Assembly: GCF_964656455.1 (NCBI RefSeq)
Contig: NC_135725.1
Span: forward strand, 52,211,688-52,275,687
Source of the DNA: Halichoerus grypus
Taxonomy: Eukaryota; Chordata; Mammalia; Carnivora; Phocidae
Direction: 5' to 3'
Length of the DNA: 64,000 nt
Of this stretch, positions 11,143-23,974 are shown in pieces. Within the stretch, counting starts at the first letter, position 1. Every line of letters begins with the position of its first letter. The position numbers were made by a program, and so were the translations under genes. The notes under the pieces are model-generated. The model saw nothing but the letters and a program-made list of their open reading frames with translations, had not been told where the DNA came from and made no database searches.

Positions 11143-12789
11143 AATAAAATATCTTTCTGCTATGTGAAGAATGAGCTAAAGAGTGTTGTGCCCCCCTGGG
11201 TAGTAAGATCTCCTAGAATATCAAAGACTACTATAGGAAAAAAAATAAAAAGTTATTCGTTAATTTTACTCCTTTTTGGTGAGTTTCAAGCCTTGCTGAC
11301 AGCAATGGGATAACTGTCCTATTTTATTGGACATGAGCCAGTTAAGAGGCCATAGCTCTCTTATCAAATTTGTTTACTTATTTATATGAGATCTATTTAT
11401 CTACTAATCATTGATGACTCTGATCCATTTGATGGGGAAAAAACAGTAGTCATTTCTGATTAAAAAAAAAAAATCTCCCTTCAGCTACTACAATGTGCAT
11501 AACACTGTCACCAGAAGCCTTCCTTCTGAAATGCTCTGATGCATCCTACATTTGTCAAACTCATTATTTATGAGCAGTGAGCTATGCAATAGAGTGAGAA
11601 TCATCCTTAGGGAAACATCTGCCTTAGATCTGAAACTGCTTATTCTCCAAGGAAAAAAGACTTCAGTTTTGTTTTTTTTTTATGTCATTTAAAACAATGT
11701 ATCGAAGTATTTTTAGTCTGAAGCCTTCTTCTTAAGGCATGGAATAATGACTTCCCTGAATTCTACTGAAAACAAAAACACATCTAGAAACTATGGGAGA
11801 ACAGCAATCACGTTGCTATTTCTTAAATTAAGGAGATGGACTGCTGGACGAGATGAATGGAGCATCCTGATAAGGCCCTCCCATGCAGTATGTCAGATGC
11901 ATTTTTCCTTTTCTTATTTCACTGCAGTACCACTAAGACATTGTGATGCAAGCCAGTCTACCTGTTGGAAGCCACACCCACAGACAGCAGTAGCAGTAAC
12001 TGCACAGATAGTTGGGGGCACTGAGAATTCTTGTGAGGAAGGGGCTGTACCACCCGTTACAGTCACTCAGCCTTTTACCACACTTCAGTTTGGGCAGAGG
12101 CGCAGAGCATTAACCTTAGAAAAAGCCTGAGCAGTAAAGTCAGGGCACTACCAGCTAGAGGGGAGCTTGATTCAGAGCCCCATTCCTGCCCAGCCTGGGA
12201 GCCCTCACTTGCTCCCTGCTCAAAGCACGGTGCCCAGCCTGAGGTTGTGGCTGGCTTCTGAGCTTCTGCTAAGTTGGTGGGAGGAGGCCCTCTTCAGTGG
12301 CAGGAGGTTTAGGACCCGTGACAGACCCATGAGGATGAGGCAGGTGCTTGGGGCAAATTCACTAGGAGGCAACCAATAGAGCCCCAGCAGATGGCAGAGT
12401 GCTATGGCAAGAGGATAAGGGACAGGGAGAGGAACTGGGCTGGCCAGTGTTCAGCATGGAAGGGACTGGCATCAAGTAGTGTAGACCGTGCTATCAGTCT
12501 GGACACCAGAAGTGACTCCAATATGGGCACAACTGGGCAGACAAGGTGGGATGCCCGTCTTAAGGGACTGGGGTACCAGGTAGAGCTCCAGGCAAGAATT
12601 CACTTCCTGGTCTTGGAATGTGGGACATGGGGTTGGCCTAATAAATAAGATTAGGAGAGACCAGCCTGCCACTAAAACCTGGGAAGAAAGTCAGAGCCTC
12701 TGGTGGGTGAAATGCTCCAACTATGGGAACTGAGGGCTCTCAGGGGTGTGGAGGAGCCCCTGAGAGGTAGGCACAAGGACCGGGCAGAC
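11143..12789. other. Intronic sequence without an assigned element
   Basis: No exon or repeat was recognised. The frame 11747-12130 (127 aa) has no known domain and no splice context. Confidence 0.5.
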
Positions 12790-12862
12790 CAGTCTTTGTA
12801 TCCCACTGATGAATACAGTACTTGGAATGTGGAGGGGCTTAATAAGTAGCTGCTGAATTAGT
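12790..12862 (+). repeat. L2 3'-end fragment, plus
   Basis: The phrases 'gtatcccactgatgaatacagtacttgga' and 'gcttaataagtagctgctgaatta' match the L2 terminus. Confidence 0.55.
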
Positions 12863-13486
12863 AACCCCGAACCTCGTTCTGAAACCTAGCTTTTTCAAGA
12901 AACCTGTCCTTACAGATCTATGTAGTATGTAATTTAAAAGGTTCACTTTGATAACATCCCCTTTCAAACTGTCTTGGAAAAGGCTACTCTATTATATCTG
13001 AAAACCTTGAGCCCTGCTCTTGGTTGTCTTTCTCCCGAGCTGACAGAGTGCCCCCTGGACCTCGCTCAGAGGCCAGGTGCTGGAGAGCATGGCGGGGAGG
13101 CCAGGGAGCCGCGGGGGGTGAACCATACACCTGTGCCACCTGAAACAGCAGTGCGTCCAGTCAGCCCCATGAGTCATCACAGACTGACAAAGGCAGCCAG
13201 ATTCCAGGGCTGTTCTAACACTCAATATGTTTTCGGGCTAAAAAAATTTCCTGGGCCCCGAAGTGTCCACTGTCTGAGGGGTGACTGAGAAACCATGGCT
13301 GAGAAAGTCCACCTCTGCAGGAGGTCCAGAAACCTGCCTCTGACCCCACCTGTCGGGGGGCTTGCAGCCTCTAGGGTTTTTATTTCTGGGAGCCTCAATC
13401 ACGAATTGGGATGTGCAGCTTCTCCTATGGGAGAAAGACCCAGCACCTACTTTGCAGAGATACAGTATCGGCAATGTTATTAGGAA
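12863..13486. other. Intronic sequence without an assigned element
   Basis: No recognisable family or exon was found. Confidence 0.5.
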
Positions 13487-13615
13487 TCATGGTAGTTGAT
13501 ATTTATCGCACATTTTCTACATGCCAAATCTATGTGTTATCCTAAGACCTCATAGCAACCTCATGACCTAGGTCTTCTAGCATTACAGCAGAGGAAATAG
13601 GGTTAACCAACCAAG
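13487..13615 (-). repeat. MIR fragment, minus
   Basis: Diverged reverse-complement MIR: 'tctacatgccaaatctatgtgttatcctaagacctcatagcaacctcatga' type order, ending 'cagcagaggaaataggg'. Confidence 0.6.
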
Positions 13616-13803
13616 GAGCAAAGAAGGGGAGGCAGAGGGAGGCACGGGGATTGTACATATGGTCCTGAAAACTGAAGACTGTACTATATTGGTCTGCCCA
13701 GTGATTCGGTGTGAAACCACAGGGCGCTGAACGGAGCAAGCTGGCATACCCTCATATTCTTTTTTTTTCCTCTTCTTCTTCCCAACCAGTGAGACTTCTA
13801 ATC

Positions 13804-13806
<3 letters not shown>

Positions 13807-13852
<46 letters not shown>
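13807..13852. repeat. (AC)n microsatellite, about 23 units
   Basis: Uninterrupted CA dinucleotides, the longest pure dinucleotide tract in the window, so probably polymorphic. Confidence 0.97.
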
Positions 13853-13856
<4 letters not shown>

Positions 13857-14497
13857 AACCCTCACCACACACATGAAAATCACTGAACCACCTGTCTCAC
13901 CTTATTAATTAATGGGAGGTTTGTCCCATTGACATCAATGTCCCAAATTGCAGGTGACTGTGTCAAAACCCCAGCATTCAAGGCCACGACTTGAAATACC
14001 TTATTTCATCCACGCAGGATTTCTTCTGCAAAGGCCCCATGCCCTGCCATCACAGAGAAGTCAAACGTTTTGCATCTCTGAGTTATCCTTTCATTTGTTT
14101 CCTCTCTCGCTCAGTCTTTGAACATCTTTACGTCTGTGAGTTTATGCGAAGGCATGCATGCACATGCCAAGAATGTGCATGTCCCAGAGAAAAAACACGA
14201 CGGAGTCAAACAGAGCTGCTACAGGCCTCCACAGGCTGCGGGACCCCGTGCCTCTCTGAGACGGTCTCCTTATTTGGAAAACAGGCAAAACACACCTCTC
14301 TAAAAAGGCTATTCCAAGTAACTGGACTTTGTAAAGCACCTAACCTATTGTAGATGCTCAGTAAATGGTACATATCATTATTACAGCAACTGCATAAAAT
14401 CAAAGCTAGGTAATGACATCATGCACTTAGAAAGGCAGATGTGAGATGTGCCTCTGACAAAGCAGTAAAACACATTTCATTTGGCAGAAGATATTTT

Positions 14498-14708
14498 TCT
14501 AAAGATTTATTTATTTTAGAGAGAGAGAGAGAGAGAGAGCGTGTGCGAACATGAGTGGGAGGGGCAGAGGGAGAGGGAGAGAGAATCTCAAGCAGACTCT
14601 GTGCTGAGTGTGGAGCCCAACGTGGGGCTCGATCTCATGACCCTGAGTTCACGACCTGAGCTGAAACCAAGAGTCAGACGCCTAACCGACGGCACCACCT
14701 AGGCACCC
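14498..14708 (-). mobile_element. CAN-SINE, minus
   Basis: 'aaagatttatttatttta', a (GA)n block, then 'ctcgatctcatgaccctgag' and the head 'ggcaccacctaggcacccc'. The flanks ggcagaagatatttt (from 14482) and ggcgtaagatatttt (from 14710) form a slightly mutated duplication. Confidence 0.92.
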
Positions 14709-15609
14709 CTGGCGTAAGATATTTTAAAAACCCCACCTAAAAACTATTCTATCCCCAGAATCTGTCTCATCTCTGTCCATTTGCAGGTTGGAAGCACTAT
14801 GGTCATGTCTGTCTAAAGCTGACTAATGGCTGTCTCCAGCACAGTGTCCTTTGTCATGGGGCTCAGTTAATGCCGAATTTAATTATCTATGCTGCTGATG
14901 GAAAGAACAGGTCACAGATAATCCAAAAGAGCAAATACTTCCTAGATCATTCATCCAATTTCTTTCCCATAATAGCTTACAAGTATTACTTAGGTTTTGG
15001 CTAATATTGGTACTCTATAAGAATATGTACCAGTTGATGGTGAGAAGACATTCAGGGCCTCTCTGATTCAGACAGAACACCATCCTGAACTTGAACACCT
15101 GTTGCAAAATATTTGCAAGGTGAATAACCAGTGGTGGTCAACCAGTCCTCATTGTATGGCACAGTAATTATTTCACAGCAATTCCATTCAAATTTTAAAA
15201 TGCTGCCTAGATGCACATCAAGAACCACCAATTAAGTGTCTAGTTTGAAGTCGCTCTTTAGGTCGGTATGAACACAGTGCTAAAGAAACCAGAGGGTTCG
15301 TTTTTTTCAAGAGAGTATTAGCATCTTTCTTTTGGTGGTCCTACAAAAGTCTGTGAGAGAGAGCCTACCTAACTATGAACACAGGGGGAGAGAGGTCATC
15401 AGCACTGCTGGGTAAATATCACAAAGTTTATGTCCCACTGATCAATGGGACCCTAAGAACAGTGTTGTCTAACTGGTTTATACTACCATGATGTCACCAA
15501 TGTCACCACTGCCACAAGGGCAGCAAACCCTCAATGAAATTTTAATTTGTGTTCATTCAACCAAAATGTCAAGTGCAAAGGACTGGCCTCCCCATTGCTC
15601 TACCTCTAT
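14709..15609. other. Intronic sequence without an assigned element
   Basis: No repeat family or exon was recognised. Confidence 0.5.
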
Positions 15610-16096
15610 CAGTGGTTTTCAAAGTACTGTATGGAACCCTGGGGGTTCTTTCATGGGGGTCCTGTCGGGTACACAAAGTCATCACATTTCAACTATTTAT
15701 CTGTGACCCTGGACTTGAACGTAAAACAACATATCACAATACATCGAAATGCAGAAGCAGATAGGAGAGTCCAATTGTCTTCTAAAGAGACATTAAAGAG
15801 ATTTACAAAAAAAATAAATAACAATGCCACTCTTCTTACTCTATTTTTTTGTTTTGGGAAACCATTACTTCTCATGGAAAATGTTATATATGTTAATATG
15901 TGGTAAGTTTATTATTTTTTCAATGAATAAATATTTGTAAACTTTGCTACTTGTAATTTCTAATATGGTAACATTGATAGATACAGCCCATGTAAACAAA
16001 AGGCCTTTGGAATTTTCGATAATTTTTAAGACTATGAAAGTGTTCTGAGACCAAAAAGAAAGGGAAAAAAAAGAAAAAAAAAATTGAGAACCACTG
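15610..16096 (+). mobile_element. hAT-type (Charlie-like) nonautonomous DNA transposon
   Basis: It begins CAGTGGTTTTCAAAG and ends TTGAGAACCACTG, an inverted terminal repeat typical of hAT-Charlie elements. The 490-bp interior is AT-rich without a transposase frame; open frames near 15547-15906 are chance. An acctctat/acatctat near-match flanks it but is offset 4 bases on the right, so the duplication is unsure. Confidence 0.72.
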
Positions 16097-16584
16097 TTCT
16101 ACATCTATCTCAAATCTTACAGCATCCCAAATCCCTGTTCCAACTTTGTCTTCCCAGAACTTATCACTGCCTAAAATTATATCATACATTTATTTGTTAT
16201 TTTTCTGTTTTCTCCACAAGTCAGTCACTTGCCTATTTGTTCTCAGATCCATTCCCCACCCTTTGCAACACAGGTTCCCCTGGCTTCTGTGCCAAAGACA
16301 AGGCGGGGCACTGGGAGGAAAACGGAGCAGGGAACAGATGCCCAGGCACTTTTCATCGCCCTCTCTCCTTTGGACTCATCTTCTTGGCTCCAGGGCTTGT
16401 GGACCAGGTCTTTGCTCTGTGCTCCCAGCTCCTGCTGAGGAGCCCTGGCTCCCAGGACCTGTAATCCCCTCCCCTCCCTTTGTCAAATCCTAGGGTCATG
16501 GTGGCTCCCACCTTTTGTTATTACTTGCTTGCTACACCATCCCAGTTTGACTGTCCAGCTCTGCCCATACTTTGGGCAGAGAGA

Positions 16585-16725
16585 GTCATCTCAAGTTCCT
16601 CATTTAAAATAGGGATAATAATAATAATGGTCAACCAGAGCTTCTGTGACGATTAGAAAAAAATATCCAGAAAGAACTAAGCACTGTGTTTGGCCCAGAA
16701 TAGGTAATACATGTTTGTTAATATG
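16585..16725 (+). repeat. MIR fragment, plus
   Basis: 'agttcctcatttaaaatagggataataat', 'cttctgtgacgatta', 'actaagcactgtgtttggccc' and 'taggtaatacatgtt' follow the MIR 3' order. Confidence 0.75.
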
Positions 16726-17035
16726 ACTACTACTGTATTTTAAACTTTGGAATTTTACTGCCCTACAGAAAAAATGGAATCTACTGCTTTCAGCTGGTGT
16801 TCAAGTTTTGATTCTTAACTGGGATTCTAATGGATGTGGAAATTATTTTTTTTCCAAGATCACTACTATAATTACGATATGGTCAATAACTTTTCTCAAT
16901 TTTTATTTCAGTTGGAAAAGGGAGTGTGCAGAGAATGCTGCAGGAGAAATTCTCCTCTGTAATCAGGCATTAGAAACTGCAGTAAATCACAAGTCTCCCC
17001 TTTTTATATCACTGCAAAAAGGAAATAAAGCTCAA

Positions 17036-17240
17036 ATTTATTCAGCACTTAACTCTCTGCTGGGAACTCACGAAGAGCTTCATGTGCATTATGACACTTA
17101 ATTCTCATAACCTTACAAAGCAGATATCATCATTACTACCCCCATTTTCCAGATGAGGAAACAGGCTCAGAGAGGTTCAGGGCTTGCCAAGTCACAGAGC
17201 TCATAAAGCAAGGAACAGATTTGAACCTGGACTGATGATG
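17036..17240 (-). repeat. MIR, nearly full length, minus
   Basis: A well preserved reverse-complement MIR: 'cattatgacacttaattctcataacc', 'cccccattttccagatgagg', 'gaggttcagggcttgcc', 'gtcacagagctcataaag' and 'gatttgaacctggact'. Confidence 0.88.
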
Positions 17241-18454
17241 AGCCATTCGTCCTATACTACTTTTGGAAAACAGAAATAAAATCATCAGAACACATCCCAT
17301 GTGTTTTGACAGTTCCTGCCCACAGATAGTTTCCTAGGGACCTTGGTATAGGTGATTAACATATTTGCTCACATTTCTCTTCAAAGACATGGGAAGACAG
17401 ATGCCCTCAGCTATAGGCTTTTTCTTCCCTACTTTGGGATGGCAAAATATGGATGGTTTATATTTGATGAGGGGCCATCACAGGTAAATCCCCAATATTC
17501 AACAACTTCCTTCCCTCTGCTTCTTACAGGATCCACGGTAGGACTTCCTGGCTGGGCCCAGCAACCAAGGTGATGTTGAAGGAAGTCATCCACAAGTAAT
17601 TCTTGGTCGTCCCCAGATGCTGAGGCTTCACTGTGCTGCCTTGCCAAGCGTCAGCGCTCCTCACTTCAGCCTGTCATCGCCGGCACCTTCCCGGATGACA
17701 GGACTGGGGGTAAGCAACAAAACAAACACTCAGCAGTCGGTTGCAGTGTCCCCCTTTATCACTGCTCTCCACTCTTGGGATCCCGGGCTGAGCAATACAG
17801 AAACACCGAAAACCTATCGCTTCTTTTGAAGAGTGATTTCTCCGTTTCCTGTGAGGACACTAACAATTCATTTTGTCTCTCCATGAAGACAAACACTTTC
17901 ACTTCCAGAGGCATGCCCTGAGAATCAATGAGACACACCATTAAAGAGGTATTCACATAATAAAAGGATTCTTTGACAAGCTTTCTTTAAATATTGAACT
18001 TTCTCTGAGAAATGAAAATGTGAGCCAAGTGACAAAAAATTCCACACCTTCCTATTTTGGGGAATACATTAGTTCTCCAGGTGGCCACTTAGCGCGAAGT
18101 GTTCTGCCAAGCACTGCATCCTGTGGCGGAAACAAGAAGGTGGAATCGGCTTGGTGCGGCCCACACAGGCTATGCATGTGAAGCATCTTCTGAGGTCCTA
18201 CTGTGGACCTGCTCCTGGCCCCAGCAGTCAAGGCCAAGCAGGGTTAATCTCATCCCACGCAAGTTTCCCCTTTCTTCCACTGGCTCCACGAGATGTAGCA
18301 GAAGAGGAAGGGAACATGGATGATCAACTCCACAGTCAGATGCTTGATATAATTCGTGGATTTTTATCCGAGGTTCTTTCCTTCTTCACCTCAATTCACC
18401 TGACACGTCTACTTCATCACACTGATACCGTGTGATGCTGAGGGAAGGAACGTT

Positions 18455-18625
18455 TAAAGCATATCCAACACTGAGCTAAGTGTTTGAAATGTAGCATGTT
18501 ATTTAATACCGTCAACAATCCCATAAAGTAGCTACTGATACACGCATTTTATAGATGAAGAAACAAGCTTAGAGAGACTGAAGATTTGCTAGTAAAAGTT
18601 GATTACTGGGATTCAAAGTCATGTC
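18455..18625 (-). repeat. MIR fragment, minus
   Basis: 'gagctaagtgtttgaaatgta', 'atcccataaagtagctactgat', 'ttttatagatgaagaaaca' and 'gggattcaaagtc' match MIR in reverse. Confidence 0.78.
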
Positions 18626-18657
18626 TGGCAGATACTAATGCTTTTGTTCCTTTTTAC

Positions 18658-18703
18658 CGCCACCCCCCGCGCCAACCCCCCACCCCCCCCACCCCCCGCT
18701 CCA
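18658..18703. repeat. C-rich tract; G-quadruplex candidate on the minus strand
   Basis: About 46 bp of C runs separated by single A or G (for example cccccc-a-ccccccccc). Four or more G runs of at least 4 lie on the minus strand, the same strand as MOB3B, so the signal would be present in its pre-mRNA. Confidence 0.85.
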
Positions 18704-19909
18704 AACTGGCTCATTTTCCCAAGCATCCATTTTACTAGAAGAAGACTTAATGGAAAAGCTGATTATGTGAAGGAAAACATGGTTAGAATTAGACTATGAA
18801 TTTAGCATGAGTTATTAAAGCTAAAATGACAGAAAGGTCCTGCCTGCAGAGACCTTACAGACAACACATGTCCCTAAACCTACAAGGTATTTTAAAGGAA
18901 ATGAATCACTCTCTACACATGGAGATCTAGGGCAGGCCAATAATTGGATCTCCCTTCAAAATGACATTATTTAAGTATCTATACCCTATCTGTAGGGAGG
19001 CAGAGCCCTGGTCGGGAGGGCAGAGAGGAAAGGCCTCTGGTATCAGGGCTCTGCAGATGAGCCCTGCTTAGATAAATAAACCTGTGCTCTCTGTAGAAGT
19101 CAGTTGGGAATTCCAGTACATGCTTAGGGGTCTCATCCTCACTCCAAATGGCTTGTACCACTGTTCCTTCCAACTCCATACTCTGTTCTGGGCAAGAGTT
19201 CTGGTTAAGTCACTTTTGTCCATCCCGTTGCACTTCCAGATATATTTCCACATCCCCTACAGCATGGCTCTGAGCTGGCCTGCTTCTCCATGCAGCACTG
19301 ACCTCCATAGTGTAGCCTTCCCTGGCTAAGGAAGGACGCCATGTCTACACTCACTAACCAAGTTAAAGCAGCAGATGCCCCGCCCCCGGCCCATTTCAGC
19401 TTGTTTTTCATCTCTGTTTTCCACTGAATATCACATATCCCTTTTGCCTTCCCAACTGATGCTGAGAAGTAACAACTTGTCACCTGAGATCTGGCTCATT
19501 AAAATTGCACAGCACAGGTAATGGAGAACTCAGTGCAGGTTGGGACAGTAGGTAATTAGCCTTCCCTTACAGGGCAGTCTCTAGGTCCTCTGAGCTCCCT
19601 GTATCTACTTCCCTTCTTCTCTGCTTCTTATCACAAGGAGGCACTCACCATTTTTCAGAGGCATCTCTTGGGATTTGTTGAGTGGGGGTGGTTATTTAAC
19701 ACTGTCCTCATTAACAGAGCCACCAAGTCACTGCAGTATTGGGTTAACAAGGCAGGGAATTGTGACCATCGAAAATAGACCATCAATTCTCCAGTAGCCA
19801 GTGGGGGTGTGGAAGAGTGGATTCAACTGTGTCTGCAAGTTTTCCATGAATATACAACTGAACAAACTTGGGGTCCCAGGCACCCCAGAGGAAGAAAGTT
19901 CTTAAAAAG
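18704..19909. other. Intronic sequence without an assigned element
   Basis: No repeat family or exon was recognised. Confidence 0.5.
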
Positions 19910-19918
19910 AGCAGAACC

Positions 19919-20126
19919 GGGGCACTTGGGTAGCTCAGTTGGTTAAGCGTCCAACTCTTGATTTCAGCTCAGGTCATGATCTCAGGGTCCTAGGAGCAAG
20001 CCCTACCTCAGACTTCACACTCAGGGAAGAGTCTGCTTGTTCCTCTCCCTCTGTTCCTCCCCCTGCTCACACACACACACACTCTCTCTCTCTCTCAAAT
20101 AAATAAATAAGATCTTTAAAAAAAAA
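19919..20126 (+). mobile_element. CAN-SINE, plus
   Basis: Head 'ggggcacttgggtagctcag', CT-rich middle with a short (CA)n, tail 'aaataaataaataagatcttt'. The duplication agcagaacc is at 19910-19918 and 20127-20135. Confidence 0.93.
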
Positions 20127-20317
20127 AGCAGAACCTTGGAGTTCCCATCAGTAAGGGCCCACTATAATTTCTATCAGACGCGGGGCCCTATTTTCACATT
20201 CCTCACTGTGACTGTTGGGTTTGTCTTAGGACTTTTCCCAGAGAGGATTTAACATCTGTAACAAGCAAGGGTAAATCAAGGATGGTATTGGTTCTGGGAT
20301 ACGAATGTCACAGACTC

Positions 20318-20535
20318 AGGACGTTGGAGTAGTTGTGACCATGGCTACGGAGTTGGGCCACCTTGGGTCTGAATCCTAGCCCTGCCTGTGTGACCCTGGC
20401 CAAGGTACTTAATCTTTCTCATCTGTGAAATTGAAATCATACTATGTGCCTTAGAGGATTGTTTTACATTTTAAATGACATAATGTAGGTAAAGTATTTA
20501 GGGTAGTACCTGTCCAAAAGATGGCAGCTTTATTA
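20318..20535 (+). repeat. MIR, nearly full length, plus
   Basis: 'gtctgaatcctagccctgcc', 'tgtgaccctggccaaggtactta', 'tctcatctgtgaaattga', 'ccttagaggattgttttac' and 'taaagtatttagggtagtacc' follow the full MIR order. Confidence 0.85.
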
Positions 20536-21194
20536 TTAGAGCCCTCCCAACTAGTAAATTCTTAGAAAGCCAAACAATCTCTTAGATCCCAAAGGCAAAT
20601 CATGTTTCCAGGGCCTTGGGAAAACTTGCTAGCTCACAAGGCTTTCTTGGGAGCTCCATTCCTGGCACGAAGCTACCTGAGAACCTTTTCCCCATCCTCT
20701 TGAGAGATCAAATTGAGGTAACCTTGCCCAACACTGATTTTACTGAGTAGCTTGTCCCAGATGTGACCGGTAGGCTATCTCCCCTCTTCTCCACTAACCT
20801 GTACCCACCCTCTGCTGAGGTTAGCTGGTTTAACACTGGACATGGGCAGGTTCAGTGCTCAATTTTCTGAAAACCAAGTGAGAAGACCCAACCAAATGGC
20901 TTTTTCCCTATAGTTAGGTGTTCATCCCCAAAACTCTAGCTCCTTAAAAAACATTGAAATTTCCCAAAGTCTTTGAGAGATGACAACCTGTGGAGAGATT
21001 ATAACCCCATGACAGAGCAATTCGGCAATGAAGACTGCTAACTTTTAAAAATCTTGTTGAGTCTTTTATAATGCATTTTATTGTTCTAGGATACTGTTCA
21101 GAAACTGCCCAGTGGTCTCCATGAATTTGGGTTGGTAGTTATGCAGAAATGTATGCAGAGAGAGAAAAGCAATGAACACATTTGTTTCTCAGCA
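20536..21194. other. Intronic sequence without an assigned element
   Basis: No repeat family or exon was recognised. Confidence 0.5.
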
Positions 21195-21420
21195 CCACTT
21201 AGAGGTGATTATGGCTCTGGTTGGTTGTTTCTACTCACACGGCCTCCTTTAATCCTTACAAAAGTCCTATGAGATTGAATTACAGTTGTCAGTTTACAAA
21301 CAGAAACGTGTAAGCTCAGCAATTATGTGTTTACCAACATCACAGAACACCTCGCGAGGGCAGAGCTCCTTGAATTAATTCAAGTCTCTGCAAGTCCAGT
21401 GCTAGTTCTACCACACGTAA
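21195..21420 (-). repeat. MIR, minus
   Basis: Diverged reverse MIR: 'cctttaatccttacaaaagtcctatgag', 'agtttacaaacagaaac', then 'aagctcagcaattatgtg' and 'cagtgctagttctacca'. Confidence 0.65.
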
Positions 21421-21779
21421 TGTAAATACATTCTGCTGATGTACGTTCTGTCTTACCAGTGTTATACAGATTTATATCAAAACTAAAAAATGAGGGAGAC
21501 CTACAATAAAAAAAAAAAGTTAAAATTTAAAGCCTAATTATAAACCCAGTTCCCTGACACCTCATGTCTGAAAAGTTCTCCCCACGGACATTTTTATAGT
21601 CTCACGTTTCCTGCCACAATATTTTGAGAGAGGATGAAACTCAGCTGTAGCCTCATGCCAAAGGGATGCGACTATTTCCACAATGCACTTGACCACTGAA
21701 CAAACTACTCATTGTAGAAAACCGTACAGAGCAACCAGACATTCTGGACATTATGGAAGCTGCTCAAGGACATGAACTC

Positions 21780-21869
21780 TGCTTTGCTCTCTCAGTGCCT
21801 AAAATAGGGCCTGCTTCCGAGCAGGTGCTTGACAAGCAGTCATTGAATGAATGAATGAACGAACGAATG
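21780..21869 (+). repeat. L2 3' terminus, plus, with (GAAT)n tail
   Basis: 'cagtgcctaaaatagggcctgc', 'gagcaggtgcttgacaagcag' and 'cattgaatgaatgaatgaacgaacg'. The tetranucleotide tail is the expected L2 3' tail and is well preserved here. Confidence 0.7.
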
Positions 21870-22224
21870 GTAGTAATAGGTCATTACAGGCTCACAAAGT
21901 GTTTTCATGAGGCTAAGTCATCCCTTCCCCAATCTTGGAATGTAACATGGAAACAGTTACAGTGCCTGGACACACACTCCAGGCATTTCGGTGGTGATTT
22001 TTTAAAAAGAAGCAAACAAAACAAAATAAAACAAACAAATAAAAAAAATCACTTCCTTAAAAGTTATAACAAAATCAGGTTTTGTAAAATTTTCTCCATC
22101 CTAGACAACCTCCTAGAACCACTGATTGAGAAATCTTTAGCCATGAGAAGGAAAATCTGCAAAATAAAGATTCATGCTATGAATGGTAGGGGGGGACAAG
22201 GGCATGGATTTTTCACTACTCTTC

Positions 22225-22375
22225 AACCCAAACTCTGACTTCTGAATGACTTATTAGCTGTACGACCTTGGGAAAGCCCCTGAGCTTGTTTAAATGTCAG
22301 CATCCTCAGTGGTAAAATGGAATATTTAATTAATTTAGTTATTGCAAGAATTAAGAAAGATTAACAGCTTGCTCT
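22225..22375 (+). repeat. MIR fragment, plus
   Basis: 'attagctgtacgaccttgggaaagcccctgagc', 'cagtggtaaaatggaa' and 'gttattgcaagaatta' follow MIR order. Confidence 0.75.
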
Positions 22376-23689
22376 TAGCAAGGTCAAGAGACGTGAGTCC
22401 CCTCCCTCGCCTTTCTCGCTTTCCTTCCCTGCTCTCTCCTTCCCTGACACCCGTCTATTCTAAAACCATAAAGGTAGGTGAGATCATGTAATTAATTTTT
22501 AAATGTTCTTAATCCTCCTGTACAGAGACTTTTTAAAAACATGAGTTGGAGGAGCTCTAAGTTTTCCACTCATTTTTTCCTTAGTGTTAGAACTAAGATA
22601 TTACATCCTATTATATAACAGAAAAACAGAGAAGCTGAGGGCTAGAACATGAAAATTATTGTTAACTAGACAGGCAATAGAATAAAGAAGAAGGATGTAG
22701 CTATTTTTCTGCTGTTATCTCTAAAAGTGGTTGAAGAGATACAATGGAAGAGGAGGAGGCCTCTGCTTCTAAAGTTACTGCTGTCTTAGAAGCTTTCACA
22801 GGGACATCTGTTGACTTTTTCACAAAGGAAGCTGAAGGGGATCAACGGGGAGTGGAGGAGACTATGGTTCACGAGGGAGCCACATCTGTTTGGTATGCTC
22901 CCAACTGAGAACACTCGACTTCAAAATAGTACGGGTATCCTAGTTAAACTAGGATCCAGGAACAGATGAAAGCTTTTCTTTCCCCCCATGTTTCAATGGC
23001 AGAGATCAACAGCTGTTTATATGCTTTAATACCTAACTGAGGGTGAAGCCTTCACATCTGTCAGTATTTTCCGGTCCTATTTCCTTGGATCACAGTGGGG
23101 AGGAGGTGAAGTCGGAACCCCTCCCAATTCCCAGGCAAGAACACAGAAATATGCCTGGGATCCAAAGCCATAATGCTAAGCAGAACTCCCCATTTCTCAT
23201 CTACCCAGGGTCTGCTGTTAGCAGAGAATTCTTCTTTTACTTTGTCCTGACAGACATCTTGATCATTTCCATGATAATGACTCACGGCAGACAAAGATCA
23301 AAAAGATGAAAAGTAGGCTGGAATCAGGGGGAGGAAGAAGAGGAGGAAATGAATTCTAACAGAGAAAGTGGCTCCTAAAGATAAGTTTTTTTCAAAAGAT
23401 AGAAACAATTTAATCCAAGGGCAAATGACAGAGGTGAGCAGGATGCTGATGAAGACCTTTAGGGTAATGGTGGATGGCAGTGGTTTTTACTGACCCCTAA
23501 CATTTCACGTTGGAAAAATTAAACAGAGAAAATTAAACTCTATGAAGGCAAGGTGCAGGATATACTGAGGAGGGTGATAAAGGGATTCAGAGGTTCTGTT
23601 TAAATTTTGATCACCAGCACTACAGACATGTTGGGACTTTATAAAGATTATTTTTTCCTCCATCCTTCCATCCATCGATCTGTCTATCC
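22376..23689. other. Intronic sequence without an assigned element
   Basis: No repeat family or exon was recognised. A short ATCC-rich patch lies at 23658-23698. Confidence 0.5.
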
Positions 23690-23965
23690 ATCCATTCAAT
23701 AACTTGTAAGCCACCAAGACTGGACTTAGTACTGAAATATTTAAATGAATAAAAGACATTCCATAACCTTAAGGGGCTTACATTCTAATGGGTGAAAGCC
23801 TTCACAGAGGACATGGTATAAAGGATGCAGGAAAATTCACTAGTTAGAGAAGATGGGGGATTCCAGAAGGAGAAAACAAGACGGATAAAACCAGAGAGGT
23901 AAGATACAGACTGTTTTTGGGGGGGAATGAAAAGCATTCTGGGCAGTTAAAATAAACAGAGGAGT
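23690..23965 (-). repeat. L2, minus
   Basis: Reverse L2 phrases: 'gaataaaagacattccataaccttaaggggcttacattctaatgg' type order, then 'attctgggcagttaa' and 'ggagtggcaggtgc'. Confidence 0.6.
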
Positions 23966-23974
23966 GGCAGGTGC

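Noticed and set aside
12974..13288. 104-aa plus-strand frame as a possible exon
   Set aside because: No recognised domain, no convincing splice sites, and an overlapping frame on the other strand.
15547..15906. 119-aa plus-strand frame
   Set aside because: It overlaps the end and interior of a hAT-like fossil, with no transposase motif.
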